Counted from the first letter of the stretch, positions 42,949 through 52,801 are shown. The stretch: DNA of 64,000 nt from Hymenobacter sp. DG01 (GCF_006352025.1 NZ_CP040936.1:2480001-2544000), one strand, 5' to 3'. Program-made: numbers and translations. The notes: generated by a model not told the origin, from the sequence alone.

Positions 42949-45570
42949 ATGGAAGCTAAATTCTCAAATCGTGTCAAGGAGGTCATCTCCCTGAGCCGGG
43001 AGGAAGCCATCCGGCTTGGGCACGACTATATCGGTACTGAGCACTTATTGCTGGGCATGATTCGCGAGGGGGAAGGCACGGCCATTGGTCTGCTCAAGAA
43101 ATTGGGCGTATCGGTGGACGAGCTGAAGTACGCTCTCGAACAGGCTACCCGCAATACCGCTACTCAGGGCACGAGCATTACCGGCTCTATTCCCCTGACG
43201 AAGCAGACCGAGAAAGTACTCAAGATTACCTACCTGGAAGCTAAAATCTTCAAAAGCGAAATCATTGGCACGGAACACCTGCTGCTGTCGATTCTGCGCG
43301 ATGAAGACAACATTTCGTCCCAAATCCTGAGCAAATTCAACGTGAACTACGAATCCGTACGTGATTCGCTGGACTACCACGGTAACACGGCGAACAACCC
43401 CACCAACGGCCCCGAGGCTGACGACGACGACAACGACCGCCTCTTTGGTGGCAGTGCAGGCCGCGGCGGTGCCGGCGCCGGTGCTACCCCCAAGAAGGGC
43501 AACGAGAAGTCGCGCACGCCGGTGCTCGATAACTTCGGTCGCGACCTGACCAAGCTTGCCGAGGAAGACAAGTTGGACCCCATTGTAGGCCGCGAGAAAG
43601 AAATTGAGCGCGTAGCTCAGATTCTGTCGCGCCGCAAGAAGAACAACCCCATCCTGATCGGTGAGCCCGGCGTAGGTAAAACGGCTATTGCCGAAGGCCT
43701 GGCCCTGCGCATCATCCAGAAGAAGGTGTCGCGGGTACTGTTTGGCAAGCGCGTGGTTACGCTTGACCTGGCTTCGCTGGTAGCGGGTACCAAATACCGC
43801 GGCCAGTTTGAGGAGCGCATGAAGGCCGTGATGAATGAACTGGAGAAGTCGCCCGACGTTATCCTGTTCATTGACGAGCTGCACACGATTGTAGGTGCTG
43901 GCGGCGCTTCCGGCTCGCTGGACGCTTCCAACATGTTCAAGCCGGCCCTGGCCCGCGGCGAGATTCAATGCATTGGCGCTACTACGCTTGATGAGTACCG
44001 TCAGTACATCGAGAAGGATGGTGCCCTGGCCCGTCGTTTCCAGATGGTAATGGTGGACCCCACCACGCCCGAGGAAACCATCGAAATCCTGAACAACATC
44101 AAGGATAAGTATCAGGACCACCACCACGTTCTGTACACCGATAAGGCCATTGAAGCCTGCGTGAAGCTGTCGGACCGCTATATGTCGGACCGTTTCCTGC
44201 CAGACAAGGCCATCGACATTCTGGACGAAGCTGGTGCCCGCGTGCACATCAACAACATTGTGGTTCCCGAGGATATTCTCAAGCTCGAAGAGCAGATTGA
44301 GAACATCAAGACGGAGAAGAACCGCGTGGTGAAGTCGCAGAAATACGAAGAAGCCGCCAAGCTCCGCGACACGGAGAAGAAGCTGATTGATCAACTCGAC
44401 CAGGCCAAGAAAGACTGGGAGGAGGAGACCAAGAAGAAGCGCTACACCGTGAAGGAGGAAAACGTGGCCGAGGTTATTGCCATGATGACCGGCATCCCCG
44501 TTTCGCGCGTGGCTCAGAACGAAAGCTCCAAGCTGCTGAAAATGGGTGAAGAGCTGAAAGGCAAGGTAATTGGCCAGGATAAGGCTATTGCCCAGCTCGT
44601 GAAAGCCATCCAGCGTACCCGCGTAGGCCTGAAAGACCCGAAGAAGCCCATCGGCTCGTTCGTGTTCCTCGGCCCGACCGGTGTAGGTAAGACGGAACTG
44701 GCCAAAGTGCTGGCTACCTACCTCTTCGACAAGGAAGATTCGCTGGTGCGGATTGACATGTCGGAGTACATGGAGAAGTTCAGCATCTCGCGCCTGGTAG
44801 GCGCGCCTCCCGGCTACGTGGGGTATGAAGAAGGTGGTCAGCTGACGGAGAAAATCCGCCGCAAGCCCTACTCAGTTATCCTGCTCGACGAGATTGAGAA
44901 GGCGCACCCCGACGTGTATAACCTGCTCCTGCAGGTGCTCGACGACGGTATCCTGACCGACGGCCTGGGCCGCAAGGTGGACTTCCGCAACACCATCATC
45001 ATTATGACCTCGAACATTGGGGCCCGTGACCTGCAGGACTTCGGTGCTGGTATCGGTTTCGGCACCAAGGCTCGTCAGGAAAACATGGATGAGATTACCA
45101 AGGGCACCATTACCAACGCCCTGCGGAAAACCTTCTCGCCGGAATTCCTCAACCGTCTGGACGACGTTATCGTGTTCAACTCTCTGGAGAAGCAGGATAT
45201 TCACCGCATCATCGACATTTCGCTGTCGAAGCTGCTGGGCCGTATCCAGACGCTAGGCTACCGCGTGGAACTGACCGATGCCGCCAAGGACTTCGTGGCT
45301 GAGAAAGGCTACGATCCTAAATATGGCGCGCGTCCGTTGAACCGGGCTATCCAGAAGTACATCGAAGACCCGATTGCGGAGGAAATCCTGAAAGCAGAAA
45401 TTGCCCAGGGCGACGTTATTACGGCTGACTACACGGCCGGTGCTGAAGAGCTAACGTTTGCCGTAAGTAAGAGCGGTGAGCAACTCAACCTCGCCAGCGA
45501 CGAGCGGCCCGAGGAGGCTCCTGAGCCCAACGACGACGAGCCCAACGACTCGAAGAAGAAAGGCGAGTAA
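42949..45570 (+). CDS. clpC: ClpC-type AAA+ unfoldase of the Clp protease
   Basis: An 873-residue ATPase with two AAA+ modules. Two Clp_N repeats come first ([28 protein letters not shown] and the copy after TKQTEKVLK), then a variable acidic linker (about 150-180), AAA+1 with Walker A GEPGVGKT and Walker B LFIDELH, and a UVR-type middle segment with [22 protein letters not shown]+2 has GPTGVGKT and sensor SNIGARD. UVR and the two Clp_N repeats mark ClpC, not ClpA or ClpB. It unfolds proteins for ClpP, probably with an adaptor. The C-terminus is an acidic tail. The start is ATG 42949. Confidence 0.95.
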   Translation: MEAKFSNRVKEVISLSREEAIRLGHDYIGTEHLLLGMIREGEGTAIGLLKKLGVSVDELKYALEQATRNTATQGTSITGSIPLTKQTEKVLKITYLEAKIFKSEIIGTEHLLLSILRDEDNISSQILSKFNVNYESVRDSLDYHGNTANNPTNGPEADDDDNDRLFGGSAGRGGAGAGATPKKGNEKSRTPVLDNFGRDLTKLAEEDKLDPIVGREKEIERVAQILSRRKKNNPILIGEPGVGKTAIAEGLALRIIQKKVSRVLFGKRVVTLDLASLVAGTKYRGQFEERMKAVMNELEKSPDVILFIDELHTIVGAGGASGSLDASNMFKPALARGEIQCIGATTLDEYRQYIEKDGALARRFQMVMVDPTTPEETIEILNNIKDKYQDHHHVLYTDKAIEACVKLSDRYMSDRFLPDKAIDILDEAGARVHINNIVVPEDILKLEEQIENIKTEKNRVVKSQKYEEAAKLRDTEKKLIDQLDQAKKDWEEETKKKRYTVKEENVAEVIAMMTGIPVSRVAQNESSKLLKMGEELKGKVIGQDKAIAQLVKAIQRTRVGLKDPKKPIGSFVFLGPTGVGKTELAKVLATYLFDKEDSLVRIDMSEYMEKFSISRLVGAPPGYVGYEEGGQLTEKIRRKPYSVILLDEIEKAHPDVYNLLLQVLDDGILTDGLGRKVDFRNTIIIMTSNIGARDLQDFGAGIGFGTKARQENMDEITKGTITNALRKTFSPEFLNRLDDVIVFNSLEKQDIHRIIDISLSKLLGRIQTLGYRVELTDAAKDFVAEKGYDPKYGARPLNRAIQKYIEDPIAEEILKAEIAQGDVITADYTAGAEELTFAVSKSGEQLNLASDERPEEAPEPNDDEPNDSKKKGE

Positions 45571-45585
45571 TCGTCTGGAATGAAT

Positions 45586-45626
45586 AGAAACGGCCGGTTC
45601 CCGCTTGGAAACCGGCCGTTTCTGCT
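45586..45626 (+). terminator. Terminator after clpC
   Basis: A perfect 14-bp stem AGAAACGGCCGGTT / AACCGGCCGTTTCT with a 10-base loop, 15 bases after the stop. The T-tract is weak (GCTTTAT). Confidence 0.75.
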
Positions 45627-45743
45627 TTATCACTTCCTCGTTAAACCTTACTTCATTTTCCTTCACCAAGACTGACTGAACGCTTCTGGTTTAAGACAAG
45701 CGCCGCCCCACAATTCTGGTGCGGCTTTTCTTTACCCGTACGT

Positions 45744-45751
45744 TACCTTTG
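45744..45751 (+). promoter_or_regulatory. -7 box before the acyl-CoA carboxylase gene
   Basis: TACCTTTG fits TAnnTTTG, 46 bases upstream of the start at 45798. No exact TTTG at the -33 position. Confidence 0.4.
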
Positions 45752-45797
45752 GCTTCTGACCTAAGTAGCACAACCGACTTCCTCAAGCCCACCCCGC

Positions 45798-47366
45798 ATG
45801 TCTGATTCGCGCACTGAAGCCCAACTAAGTAAACTCGAAATCCTCGACCAGAAAAACCAGGAGGCCCTGCTCGGCGGCGGCCAGGCCCGCATCGATGCCC
45901 AACACAAGAAAGGCAAGCTCACGGCCCGGGAGCGAATTGACTTGCTGCTCGATGAGGGCTCCTTTGAGGAAATTGGCAAGTTCGTGATGCACCGCTCCAA
46001 GGACTTCGGCCTAGACAAAGAGTATTACCTCGGCGACGGGGTAGTAACCGGCTACGGCACCGTGAACGGCCGATTGGTGTACGTTTTCTCCCAGGATTTC
46101 ACGGTGTTCGGCGGCTCGCTGAGCGAAACCCACGCCGAGAAAATCGTGAAGATTATGGACCTGGCCATGAAGAACGGCGCCCCGGTTATCGGCCTGAACG
46201 ATTCGGGCGGGGCCCGCATTCAGGAAGGGGTAGTAAGTCTGGGTGGCTACGCCGACATCTTCTATAAGAACACCCTGGCCTCGGGGGTAGTACCCCAGCT
46301 TTCGGCCATCATGGGGCCATGCGCGGGCGGCGCAGTGTACTCGCCGGCCATTACCGACTTCATCCTGATGGTGGAAGACACGAGCTACATGTTCGTGACC
46401 GGCCCGAACGTGGTGAAGACCGTAACCCACGAAAACGTAACCAGCGAAGAGCTGGGCGGGGCCAGCACCCACTCCACCAAAAGCGGCGTGACGCACTTCA
46501 CGGCTCCCAACGAGGTAGCCTGCATCAATCAGCTGAAGGCCCTGCTGAGCTACATGCCCCAGAACTGTGAGGAAACGGCTCCGGCCGTACCCTACGAGCC
46601 GCAAGGCGATGAAAGCCGGACGGTGCTGGACAGCATCATCCCCGAAAACCCCAACCAGCCCTACGACATTCGGGAGGTGATTGAGGGCATTATTGATGCC
46701 GACTCCTTCATGGAGGTGCACCAGAACTTCGCCGAAAACATTGTGGTAGGCTTTGCCCGCCTGGGTGGCCGTAGCATTGGCATTGTGGGCAACCAGCCCG
46801 CCGTGCTGGCCGGCGTGCTCGACATCAACGCCTCTACCAAAGCGGCCCGGTTCGTGCGCTTCTGCGACTCGTTCAACATTCCGCTGCTGGTGCTGGAAGA
46901 CGTACCTGGCTTCCTGCCCGGCACCGACCAGGAGTGGCGCGGCATCATCACCAACGGGGCCAAGCTGCTCTACGCCTTCTGCGAAGCCACCGTGCCGCGC
47001 ATCACGGTTATTACCCGCAAAGCCTACGGCGGAGCGTATGACGTGATGAACTCCAAGCACATCGGGGCCGACATGAACTACGCCTGGCCGACCGCCGAAA
47101 TTGCCGTAATGGGCGCCAAGGGCGCGGCGGAAATTATCTTCAAGCGGGAAATTGCTGCGGCCGAAGACCCCGAGGCCAAGCTGCAGGAAAAGGTAGATGA
47201 GTACCAGCAGAAATTTGCTACCCCCTACCGCGCCGCGCACCGTGGCTTCGTAGATGAAGTGATTCTGCCGTCGCAAACACGCCAGAAGCTCATCCGGGTG
47301 TTCAAAATGCTGGAAAACAAAGTAGATACCTTACCCCGTAAGAAGCACGGAAACATTCCGTTGTAA
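45798..47366 (+). CDS. Acyl-CoA carboxylase carboxyltransferase (beta) subunit
   Basis: A 522-residue subunit of a biotin-dependent propionyl- or methylmalonyl-CoA carboxylase/decarboxylase. Carboxyltransferase N-half: [59 protein letters not shown] and [14 protein letters not shown]-half: [34 protein letters not shown] and [32 protein letters not shown]. Acyl specificity is not decidable from sequence; propionyl-CoA is the usual annotation. No biotin-carrier or biotin carboxylase subunit lies nearby. Confidence 0.93.
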   Translation: MSDSRTEAQLSKLEILDQKNQEALLGGGQARIDAQHKKGKLTARERIDLLLDEGSFEEIGKFVMHRSKDFGLDKEYYLGDGVVTGYGTVNGRLVYVFSQDFTVFGGSLSETHAEKIVKIMDLAMKNGAPVIGLNDSGGARIQEGVVSLGGYADIFYKNTLASGVVPQLSAIMGPCAGGAVYSPAITDFILMVEDTSYMFVTGPNVVKTVTHENVTSEELGGASTHSTKSGVTHFTAPNEVACINQLKALLSYMPQNCEETAPAVPYEPQGDESRTVLDSIIPENPNQPYDIREVIEGIIDADSFMEVHQNFAENIVVGFARLGGRSIGIVGNQPAVLAGVLDINASTKAARFVRFCDSFNIPLLVLEDVPGFLPGTDQEWRGIITNGAKLLYAFCEATVPRITVITRKAYGGAYDVMNSKHIGADMNYAWPTAEIAVMGAKGAAEIIFKREIAAAEDPEAKLQEKVDEYQQKFATPYRAAHRGFVDEVILPSQTRQKLIRVFKMLENKVDTLPRKKHGNIPL

Positions 47367-47383
47367 CCTTAGCGGCCCCTAGT

Positions 47384-47698
47384 ATGGACATCTTTTCAGC
47401 CAGCAACATTCTTCCCGCTATTCTACTGATGGCGGTAGGCGCGCTTATCGTGTTCTTAGCACGGTCTGTGCGGCGTGGTAACGTTGAAATTTTGTCTGGA
47501 TACGATGCGGCTCGCGTAACCGACAAAGCCGGACTAGCATCCTGGGCCGGACGAGGTTTGCTTCTGCTGGGCTACTGGCAAATAGCCGCTGGTCTGATAA
47601 GTTTTGGCAATGTCTCTATTGGAGGCACCCTCTTTTTTCTAGCAACAGTCATCTTGGTGGGTCGGACCGTAATAGGTGCCCAACGGTTCCAGCACTAG
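47384..47698 (+). CDS. Small membrane protein, unknown function
   Basis: A 104-residue protein with about three membrane helices (near 8-25, 55-72 and 76-95). A polar middle segment NVEILSGYDAARVTDKAGLASW resembles the linker of small DUF3784-type membrane proteins, which I give only as a weak hint. It starts 18 bases after the carboxyltransferase stop, so it probably shares its transcript. Confidence 0.7.
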   Translation: MDIFSASNILPAILLMAVGALIVFLARSVRRGNVEILSGYDAARVTDKAGLASWAGRGLLLLGYWQIAAGLISFGNVSIGGTLFFLATVILVGRTVIGAQRFQH

Positions 47699-47734
47699 CC
47701 TTGTCTTTTCTCCTTTCTGTAGCTCCTGACTTTT

Positions 47735-48805
47735 ATGCGTCAAGAATCATTTGACTTCCTCCAGAAATACCTGAATAACCCCTCTCCTACTGGCTTCGAG
47801 AAAGAAGGCCAGCAGCTGTGGCTGGAATACATCAAGCCCTACATCGACGAGTACTTTGTGGATACGTATGGCACCGTGGTGGGCGTTATCAACCCGGAGG
47901 CCAAGTACAAAGTAGTGATTGAGGCCCACGCCGACGAAATCAGCTACTTCGTCAATTATATCACCAAGGAGGGCTATATCTATCTGCGCAAGAATGGCGG
48001 CTCCGACCCCTTGGTAGCTCCCAGCAAGCGTGTGAACATTCACACCAAGAAAGGCATCGTGAAGGCGGTGTTTGGCTGGCCGGCCATTCACGTACGCAAG
48101 GTAGAGCAGGACAAAGCGCCCACTATTGAAACCGTGTTCCTCGACTGCGGCGCTTCGAGCCGGGAAGAAGCAGAGGAAATGGGCATCCATGTGGGCTCGG
48201 TGGTGACATTTGAGGACGAGTTTACCGTGCTCAACGACCGGTTTTACGTGGGCCGGGCCCTCGACAACCGCGTAGGTGGCTTCATGATTGCCGAGGTGGC
48301 CCGCATGCTGAAGGAAAACGGCAAGCAGTTGCCTTTCGGCCTCTACATTGTGAATGCGGTGCAGGAAGAAATTGGCCTGCGTGGCGCGGAAATGATTGCC
48401 CACCGCATTCAGCCCGACGTGGCCATCGTGACGGACGTAATTCACGACACGCAGGCCCCGATGTATGAGAAGAAGACCTCCGGCGACCTGCACTGCGGCA
48501 AAGGCCCCGTTATTACCTACGGTCCGGCCGTGCAGAACAATCTGCGGGAGCTCATCATCGAAACAGCCCAGACGGCAGAAATTCCGTTCCAGCGCGCCGC
48601 TGCCACCCGCGCTACTGGCACCGATACGGATGCCTTCGCCTACTCCAGCGCCGGTGTAGCCTCGGCCCTGATTTCCCTACCCCTCAAGTACATGCACACC
48701 ACCGTGGAAACGGTGCACAAGGATGACGTGGAGAACGTAACCCGCCTCATCTACGAAACCCTGCTCCGCATCGAGGACGGCCACGATTTCCGCTACTTCA
48801 GCTAA
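47735..48805 (+). CDS. M42 family aminopeptidase (glutamyl aminopeptidase/endoglucanase-like)
   Basis: A 356-residue dimetal aminopeptidase. Metal and catalytic residues are His in EAHADEISYFV, Asp in ALDNRVGGFM, the Glu-Glu pair in VQEEIGLRGAEM, Asp in IVTDVIHDTQ and His in LKYMHTTVETVHKDD. The fold includes the PDZ-like dimerisation insert at about 70-150. It removes N-terminal residues from peptides in the cytoplasm. No signal peptide. Its stop codon lies just inside the left arm of repeat R3. Confidence 0.94.
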   Translation: MRQESFDFLQKYLNNPSPTGFEKEGQQLWLEYIKPYIDEYFVDTYGTVVGVINPEAKYKVVIEAHADEISYFVNYITKEGYIYLRKNGGSDPLVAPSKRVNIHTKKGIVKAVFGWPAIHVRKVEQDKAPTIETVFLDCGASSREEAEEMGIHVGSVVTFEDEFTVLNDRFYVGRALDNRVGGFMIAEVARMLKENGKQLPFGLYIVNAVQEEIGLRGAEMIAHRIQPDVAIVTDVIHDTQAPMYEKKTSGDLHCGKGPVITYGPAVQNNLRELIIETAQTAEIPFQRAAATRATGTDTDAFAYSSAGVASALISLPLKYMHTTVETVHKDDVENVTRLIYETLLRIEDGHDFRYFS

Positions 48806-48965
48806 TCACAGATTCGAACGGATGCATCGGATTTCTCGGATTATTTCGCTCCGATGACGTCATTCATTTACCCAAAAGAGCCGCTCTTACCGGAGCAGCT
48901 CTTTTGTCTTTACATCCCTTGCATCAGTCATCCGAAATCCGATGAATCCGTTTGAATCTGTGATT
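48804..48965. repeat. Long imperfect inverted repeat R3 bridging two genes
   Basis: The left arm (48804-48841, beginning AATCACAGATTCGAACGGAT) is the inverse of the right arm (48930-48965, ending TTTGAATCTGTGATT), with 38 and 36 bases and only a few differences. The loop holds a separate terminator. The right arm covers the proposed start codon of the BtuF-like gene, so the repeat contributes to its 5' end. Confidence 0.85.
48874..48909 (+). terminator. Terminator nested inside repeat R3
   Basis: AAAAGAGC pairs with GCTCTTTT, with an inner GCTC/GAGC stem, then TGTCTTT. It terminates the transcript of the aminopeptidase gene. Confidence 0.75.
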
Positions 48966-49745
48966 CCGCTGACCGTAACCGATCAGATGAACCGGCGGGT
49001 AGCGGTGCCGTTTCCGCCGCGCCGGATTATATCGTTGGTACCTTCGCAGACCGAGCTTTTGTTTGACCTGGGGCTGGGCGAGCGGGTAGTTGGCGTCACG
49101 AAATTCTGCATTCACCCGGCGGGAGCCCGGCGGTCGGCCACAGTTATCGGCGGGACCAAGAATTTTCACTTCGAGCAAATAGATGAGCTGCGCCCCGACC
49201 TCATCATTGGCAACAAGGAAGAGAATTATCAGGAAGGCATTGAGCAACTCGCCGCCCGCTACCCCGTGTGGATGAGCGACATCCTGACCCTGGCTGACTC
49301 AGCGGACATGATCCGACGGGTGGGGCTGATTACAGGTCGCAAGGAAGCAGCAGAACAGATCAGCCAGGAAATTCTGGATTCCTTTGCCGCCCTACCCCCT
49401 GTGACGGCCCCAACCACAACTGCGTATTTCATCTGGCGCAAACCCTACCTGGTAGCCGCTTCCGGAACCTTCATTGATGATATGCTGGCGCGGGCGGGCT
49501 TCCGCAACGTGTTCGGCCACCTAGGCCGCTACCCCGAAATTACGCCCGAACTCCTGCAAGCCGCCGCTCCCCAGCAGATTCTGCTGTCCTCAGAGCCCTA
49601 CCCCTTCGGCGAAAAGCACGTAGCGGAGTTTCAGGAAATATGTCCTGAGGCCCGCATCCGAATGGTAGATGGAGAGCTGTTCAGCTGGTACGGCAGCCGG
49701 CTGCGGCATTCGGCGAGGTATTTCTGGGAGCTTACGCACGGCTAA
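48942..49745 (+). CDS. Helical-backbone metal receptor / BtuF-like binding protein
   Basis: A 267-residue substrate-binding protein of the cobalamin and siderophore class. Visible are PPRRIISLVPSQTELLFDLGL, HFEQIDELRPDLIIGNKEEN, LTLADSADMIRRVGLITGRKE and HLGRYPEITPELLQAAAPQQILLSSEPYPF. No signal peptide is visible, although such proteins are usually periplasmic; it may be a cytoplasmic variant or need a different start. ATG 48942 lies in repeat R3. A GTG at 48960 and an ATG at 48987 are alternatives. No permease or ATPase lies nearby. Confidence 0.85.
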   Translation: MNPFESVIPLTVTDQMNRRVAVPFPPRRIISLVPSQTELLFDLGLGERVVGVTKFCIHPAGARRSATVIGGTKNFHFEQIDELRPDLIIGNKEENYQEGIEQLAARYPVWMSDILTLADSADMIRRVGLITGRKEAAEQISQEILDSFAALPPVTAPTTTAYFIWRKPYLVAASGTFIDDMLARAGFRNVFGHLGRYPEITPELLQAAAPQQILLSSEPYPFGEKHVAEFQEICPEARIRMVDGELFSWYGSRLRHSARYFWELTHG

Positions 49746-49810
49746 CAGCCTGGCCCGGACCAGAAAGACAGGCCAGCTTCAAAAACGAATTGAGCAATCA
49801 GGATATACGT

Positions 49811-50257
49811 ATGGCTTCTACTTCCCGCGAGAATCCGCCCGCCGCTCTTACCCCCGAGTTGGGTGCTCCAACCTTCTACCACCGCACGAAGGCCAATCTG
49901 AACCTGGGCGACCTGATTGAACCCGGATTTGCGTCAAACTATGGACAGCGGAAGAAGGCGGCTTACGTCTACCTGACTGCTACCCTGGACGCGGCCGTTT
50001 GGGGCGCCGAACTGGCCCGGGGCGAAGGTCGCGGCCGAATCTATATCGTGGAGCCCACCGGCCTCATTTAGGACGACCCCAACCTGACAGACAAGAAGTT
50101 TCCGGGCAACCCCACCCGTTCGTACCGCACCCGGAGCGGGCTTCGGGTTGTTGGTGAAGTTACAGAGTGGCAAGGGCACCCGCCTGAGCAGCTCAACGCC
50201 ATGAAAGCCCACCTGGAACGCCTAAAGCAGCAGGGTATTGAGGCCATTGAGGACTAG
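49811..50257 (+). pseudogene. arr: Rifamycin ADP-ribosyltransferase (Arr), broken by an in-frame stop
   Basis: The frame encodes a near-complete Arr enzyme, which inactivates rifampicin by ADP-ribosylation. FYHRTKANLNLGDLIEPGFA and YVYLTATLDAAVWGAELA match the family, followed by GRIYIVEPTGLI. A TAG at 50069-50071 stops translation there. The same frame continues with DDPNLTDKKFPGNPTRSYR, GEVTEWQGHPPEQLNAMK and a normal family ending ...GIEAIED before TAG at 50255. The TAG occupies the place of the Glu in the usual EDDPN. The catalytic Asp of the family lies just after this point, so a truncated product should be inactive. A sequencing error is an alternative explanation. Confidence 0.85.
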
Positions 50258-50319
50258 GCAAGAAGGTATCAGGTGCTTACAACCTCACCTGCCCCGACCT
50301 CATACCTCATTCGGGGCCA

Positions 50320-50366
50320 TTAAGTAAAAAGCCGATTTCTGAATCAGAAATCGGCTTTTTACTTAA
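50320..50366. terminator. Bidirectional terminator between arr and aroA
   Basis: A perfect 23-bp inverted repeat (50320-50342 and 50344-50366) with a single-base centre, including AAAAAGCCGATTTC and its complement. Converging transcripts from arr and aroA both meet it. Confidence 0.9.
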
Positions 50367-50377
50367 TATATGCGGCA

Positions 50378-51685
50378 CTAATACACGGGCGCCGGCTCGG
50401 GGTCGGTCCGGAACCCTACCTGCTCCAGTTCCTGCCAGAATCGGGGGTAGGACTTGCGCACTACCTGCGGGGCCTCCACCGTTAGGGGCCCACGCAGGGC
50501 CAGGGGGGCGAAGGCCATAGCCATGCGGTGGTCGTGGTAGGTAGCGACGGTTTGGCCGGCCACCCGGAAACCTTGGGCTGACACCCGGAATCGGCCCTCT
50601 CCCTCATCGGTCAGGGCGCCGCCAAACTTGGCCAACTCTATCTGTAAGGCCGCAATTCGGTCGGTTTCCTTGATGCGCAGACTCTCCAGACCGGTCATTT
50701 CCGTGGGGATACCCAGGGCCGCTGCCACCACGGCTATGGTTTGGGCTAGGTCGGGGCAGTCGGTGAAATCCTGGGTTAGCGAAGCAGCCGGCTCCACCTG
50801 CGTGAGACGCACGGCTTCATCGGCCAGAAACTCAGTCTTCACGCCCAGCTTTTCCATGATGCCCACAATGGCCTGGTCGCCCTGCCAGGAGTAGCGACGC
50901 AAGGTGGGCAGAGTGAGCGAGGAGCCAGCCGGGGCCAGGGCCACCATAGCGTACCAGTAGCTGGCTGCCGACCAGTCGCCTTCCACGGTGTAGTTGGTGG
51001 GCTGATAGGCCTGGGGCCGTACTTCCAGCACCTCGCCCAGGTCGCGGCACTGGGCCCCGAAGTGCTGCATCAGGGCCTGCGTCATTCGGATGTAGGGCCG
51101 GGAGCCCACCTTGCCGGTCAGCCAGATACGCAAGCCGTGGGGCAGGGTGGGCCCAATCATCAACAGAGCTGAAATGTACTGGCTGCTGATGTCGCCGCGC
51201 ACGGTCAGCTCCGTGAAGTCCGCATCCTCTTCGGTAGCGGGCTGGGGGGTGCGGCCTTGCAGCCGGAGGGGGGGGTAGCCCTCCTGGCCGGTGTACTCGA
51301 TGCGGGCTCCGAGCTGGCGCAGGGCATCTACCAGCACGCCAATGGGCCGCTCCCGCATGCGGGCCGTGCCGGTCAGCTCGGTTTGGCGGCCCGTCATGGC
51401 CAGGTAGGCGGTCAGGAAGCGCATTACGGTGCCGGCATCCTCGGCGTCGAAAATGGGGGCCGTGGGGTCTTGGAGCAGGCGCCGCATCAGGCGCGTATCG
51501 TTGGCGTCGGAGAGGTTACCTAGTTCCCCTCCTCCCGCCAGGGCTTGAATAATCAGGGCGCGGTTGCTTTCGCTTTTTGAAGCCGGCACCTGCGCTTTGC
51601 CGCGCAGCATGCCGCCGTCCCAGGAAAGTGCTATGGAAGAGTTGATGACAAATGAATGTTGCAGGGCAAAGCTCCAGCCTCGCAC
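50378..51685 (-). CDS. aroA: 3-phosphoshikimate 1-carboxyvinyltransferase (EPSP synthase)
   Basis: A 435-residue enzyme of the shikimate pathway that joins phosphoenolpyruvate to shikimate-3-phosphate. It has the typical KSESNRALIIQAL at the N-terminus, DAGTVMRFLTAYLA, RPIGVLVDALRQLGARIEY, GDISSQYISALLM, EGDWSAASYWYAMVAL, LRIKETDRIAALQIELAKFG and DHRMAMAFAPLAL. The start is uncertain: the in-frame GTG at 51683-51685 lies inside repeat R5. No in-frame ATG exists close to the family N-terminus. Upstream is aroB on the same strand. Confidence 0.93.
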   Translation of the reverse strand: MRGWSFALQHSFVINSSIALSWDGGMLRGKAQVPASKSESNRALIIQALAGGGELGNLSDANDTRLMRRLLQDPTAPIFDAEDAGTVMRFLTAYLAMTGRQTELTGTARMRERPIGVLVDALRQLGARIEYTGQEGYPPLRLQGRTPQPATEEDADFTELTVRGDISSQYISALLMIGPTLPHGLRIWLTGKVGSRPYIRMTQALMQHFGAQCRDLGEVLEVRPQAYQPTNYTVEGDWSAASYWYAMVALAPAGSSLTLPTLRRYSWQGDQAIVGIMEKLGVKTEFLADEAVRLTQVEPAASLTQDFTDCPDLAQTIAVVAAALGIPTEMTGLESLRIKETDRIAALQIELAKFGGALTDEGEGRFRVSAQGFRVAGQTVATYHDHRMAMAFAPLALRGPLTVEAPQVVRKSYPRFWQELEQVGFRTDPEPAPVY

Positions 51686-51749
51686 CTCATGAAACGATAA
51701 GAAGGCTGCCCTACCGCAGGCAGCCGCAGTGGCAAAGCTGGAGCTTTGC
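51666..51749. repeat. Nested inverted repeat R5 between aroB and aroA
   Basis: Outer arms GCAAAGCTCCAGC (51666-51678) and GCTGGAGCTTTGC (51737-51749) are exact complements. Inner arms GGCTGCC (51704-51710) and GGCAGCC (51719-51725) form a second stem. The right outer arm is also self-palindromic (GCAAAGCT-GG-AGCTTTGC). It lies in the aroBA operon and overlaps the apparent aroA start. Confidence 0.85.
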
Positions 51750-51760
51750 GCGGGGGCCGG

Positions 51761-52801
51761 CTACAACCGATGGTAGTAACGAAGCGACGCCGCAATTTCC
51801 TCCAGCGTTACGGGCTGGTTGTACACGCCCCGGCCAATGCCTTCCAGCAGCGTGCAGTTGATGATGTCCGCCTCGTTTTTCTTGTCCTGACGGGCAAAGT
51901 CAGCAATGGCCTCGGTTTCCAGGGTCACGAACTGGGCCTTTTCAAACACCGAGAAAATGAAGGTTTCTATCTGGTCCAGCTCCTGGGCGCTGAGCAGTCC
52001 CTTGTGGTGGCTCAGCCAGGCCTCGCAGATCATGCCGGCGGCCACCGCCTCGCCGTGCAGAATTTCACGGCCGGGCTGGGTGAGCAGGTAGCTTTCGAGG
52101 GCGTGCCCCACCGTGTGCCCGAAGTTGAGCAGCTTGCGCGGGCCGCTTTCCAGTGGGTCCTGGGCCACAATGCGCTGCTTCAGCGCCACCGACTCCTGAA
52201 TGATCGGCGTCCAGTCATCCACTACCACCCCAATAGAACGGTTGTGGGCGAAGGCCGCGGCATCAGCAATCAGCCAATGCTTTATTACTTCGGCGTAGCC
52301 TGATTTCAGCTGGCGTGGGTCCAGGGTCTGCAAAAAGCGCGGCTCGATGCACACGGCCAGGGGCTGCTGAAATACCCCCAGTTGGTTTTTGAATCCGAGA
52401 AAATCGATGCCGGTTTTACCGCCCACGCTGGCATCTACCTGAGCCAGCAGGGTAGTAGGCACCTGCACGAACGGAATACCACGTTTGTAGAGTGCGGCGC
52501 AGAAGCCTCCCAGGTCCGTTACCACTCCCCCACCCACATTTACCAACAGCGCGTGGCGGTCGGCCCGGGCCTCAGTCAGGGCGTTCCAGACGGTTTCGCA
52601 GGTAGCCAGCGTTTTATATTCTTCTCCGGCCGGAATTTCAATAGGGGTATAACCCGAAGGCAGCTGTCTTTCCAACAGGGGCAGGCAGCAACGGGCCGTA
52701 TTGGCATCCAGCAGCACAAACACCTGGCGTACGGCTGGCCGGCGCAGCAAGGCTCCCAATTCGGCCAATGCCTCGGGTCCTATGAACAGGTTTTCGTTCA
52801 A
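51761..52801 (-). CDS. aroB: 3-dehydroquinate synthase
   Basis: A 346-residue NAD-dependent enzyme that converts DAHP to 3-dehydroquinate, step two of the shikimate pathway. Signatures are IPAGEEYKTLATCETVWNAL, VNVGGGVVTDLGGFCAALYKRGIPFVQVPTTLLAQVDASVGGK (the NAD and substrate core), SGYAEVIKHWLI with metal-binding Glu, and LNFGHTVGHALES with metal-binding His. aroA follows on the same strand. A -7 box TATTTTTG lies upstream at 52850-52857 (minus strand). Confidence 0.96.
   Translation of the reverse strand: MNENLFIGPEALAELGALLRRPAVRQVFVLLDANTARCCLPLLERQLPSGYTPIEIPAGEEYKTLATCETVWNALTEARADRHALLVNVGGGVVTDLGGFCAALYKRGIPFVQVPTTLLAQVDASVGGKTGIDFLGFKNQLGVFQQPLAVCIEPRFLQTLDPRQLKSGYAEVIKHWLIADAAAFAHNRSIGVVVDDWTPIIQESVALKQRIVAQDPLESGPRKLLNFGHTVGHALESYLLTQPGREILHGEAVAAGMICEAWLSHHKGLLSAQELDQIETFIFSVFEKAQFVTLETEAIADFARQDKKNEADIINCTLLEGIGRGVYNQPVTLEEIAASLRYYHRL

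Noticed and set aside
43045..44394. 449-codon minus-strand frame opposite clpC
   Set aside because: Antisense to conserved Clp_N and AAA+1 coding sequence; amino-acid composition is typical of a shadow frame.
46011..47276. 421-codon minus-strand frame opposite the carboxyltransferase gene
   Set aside because: A shadow frame over highly conserved carboxyltransferase motifs.
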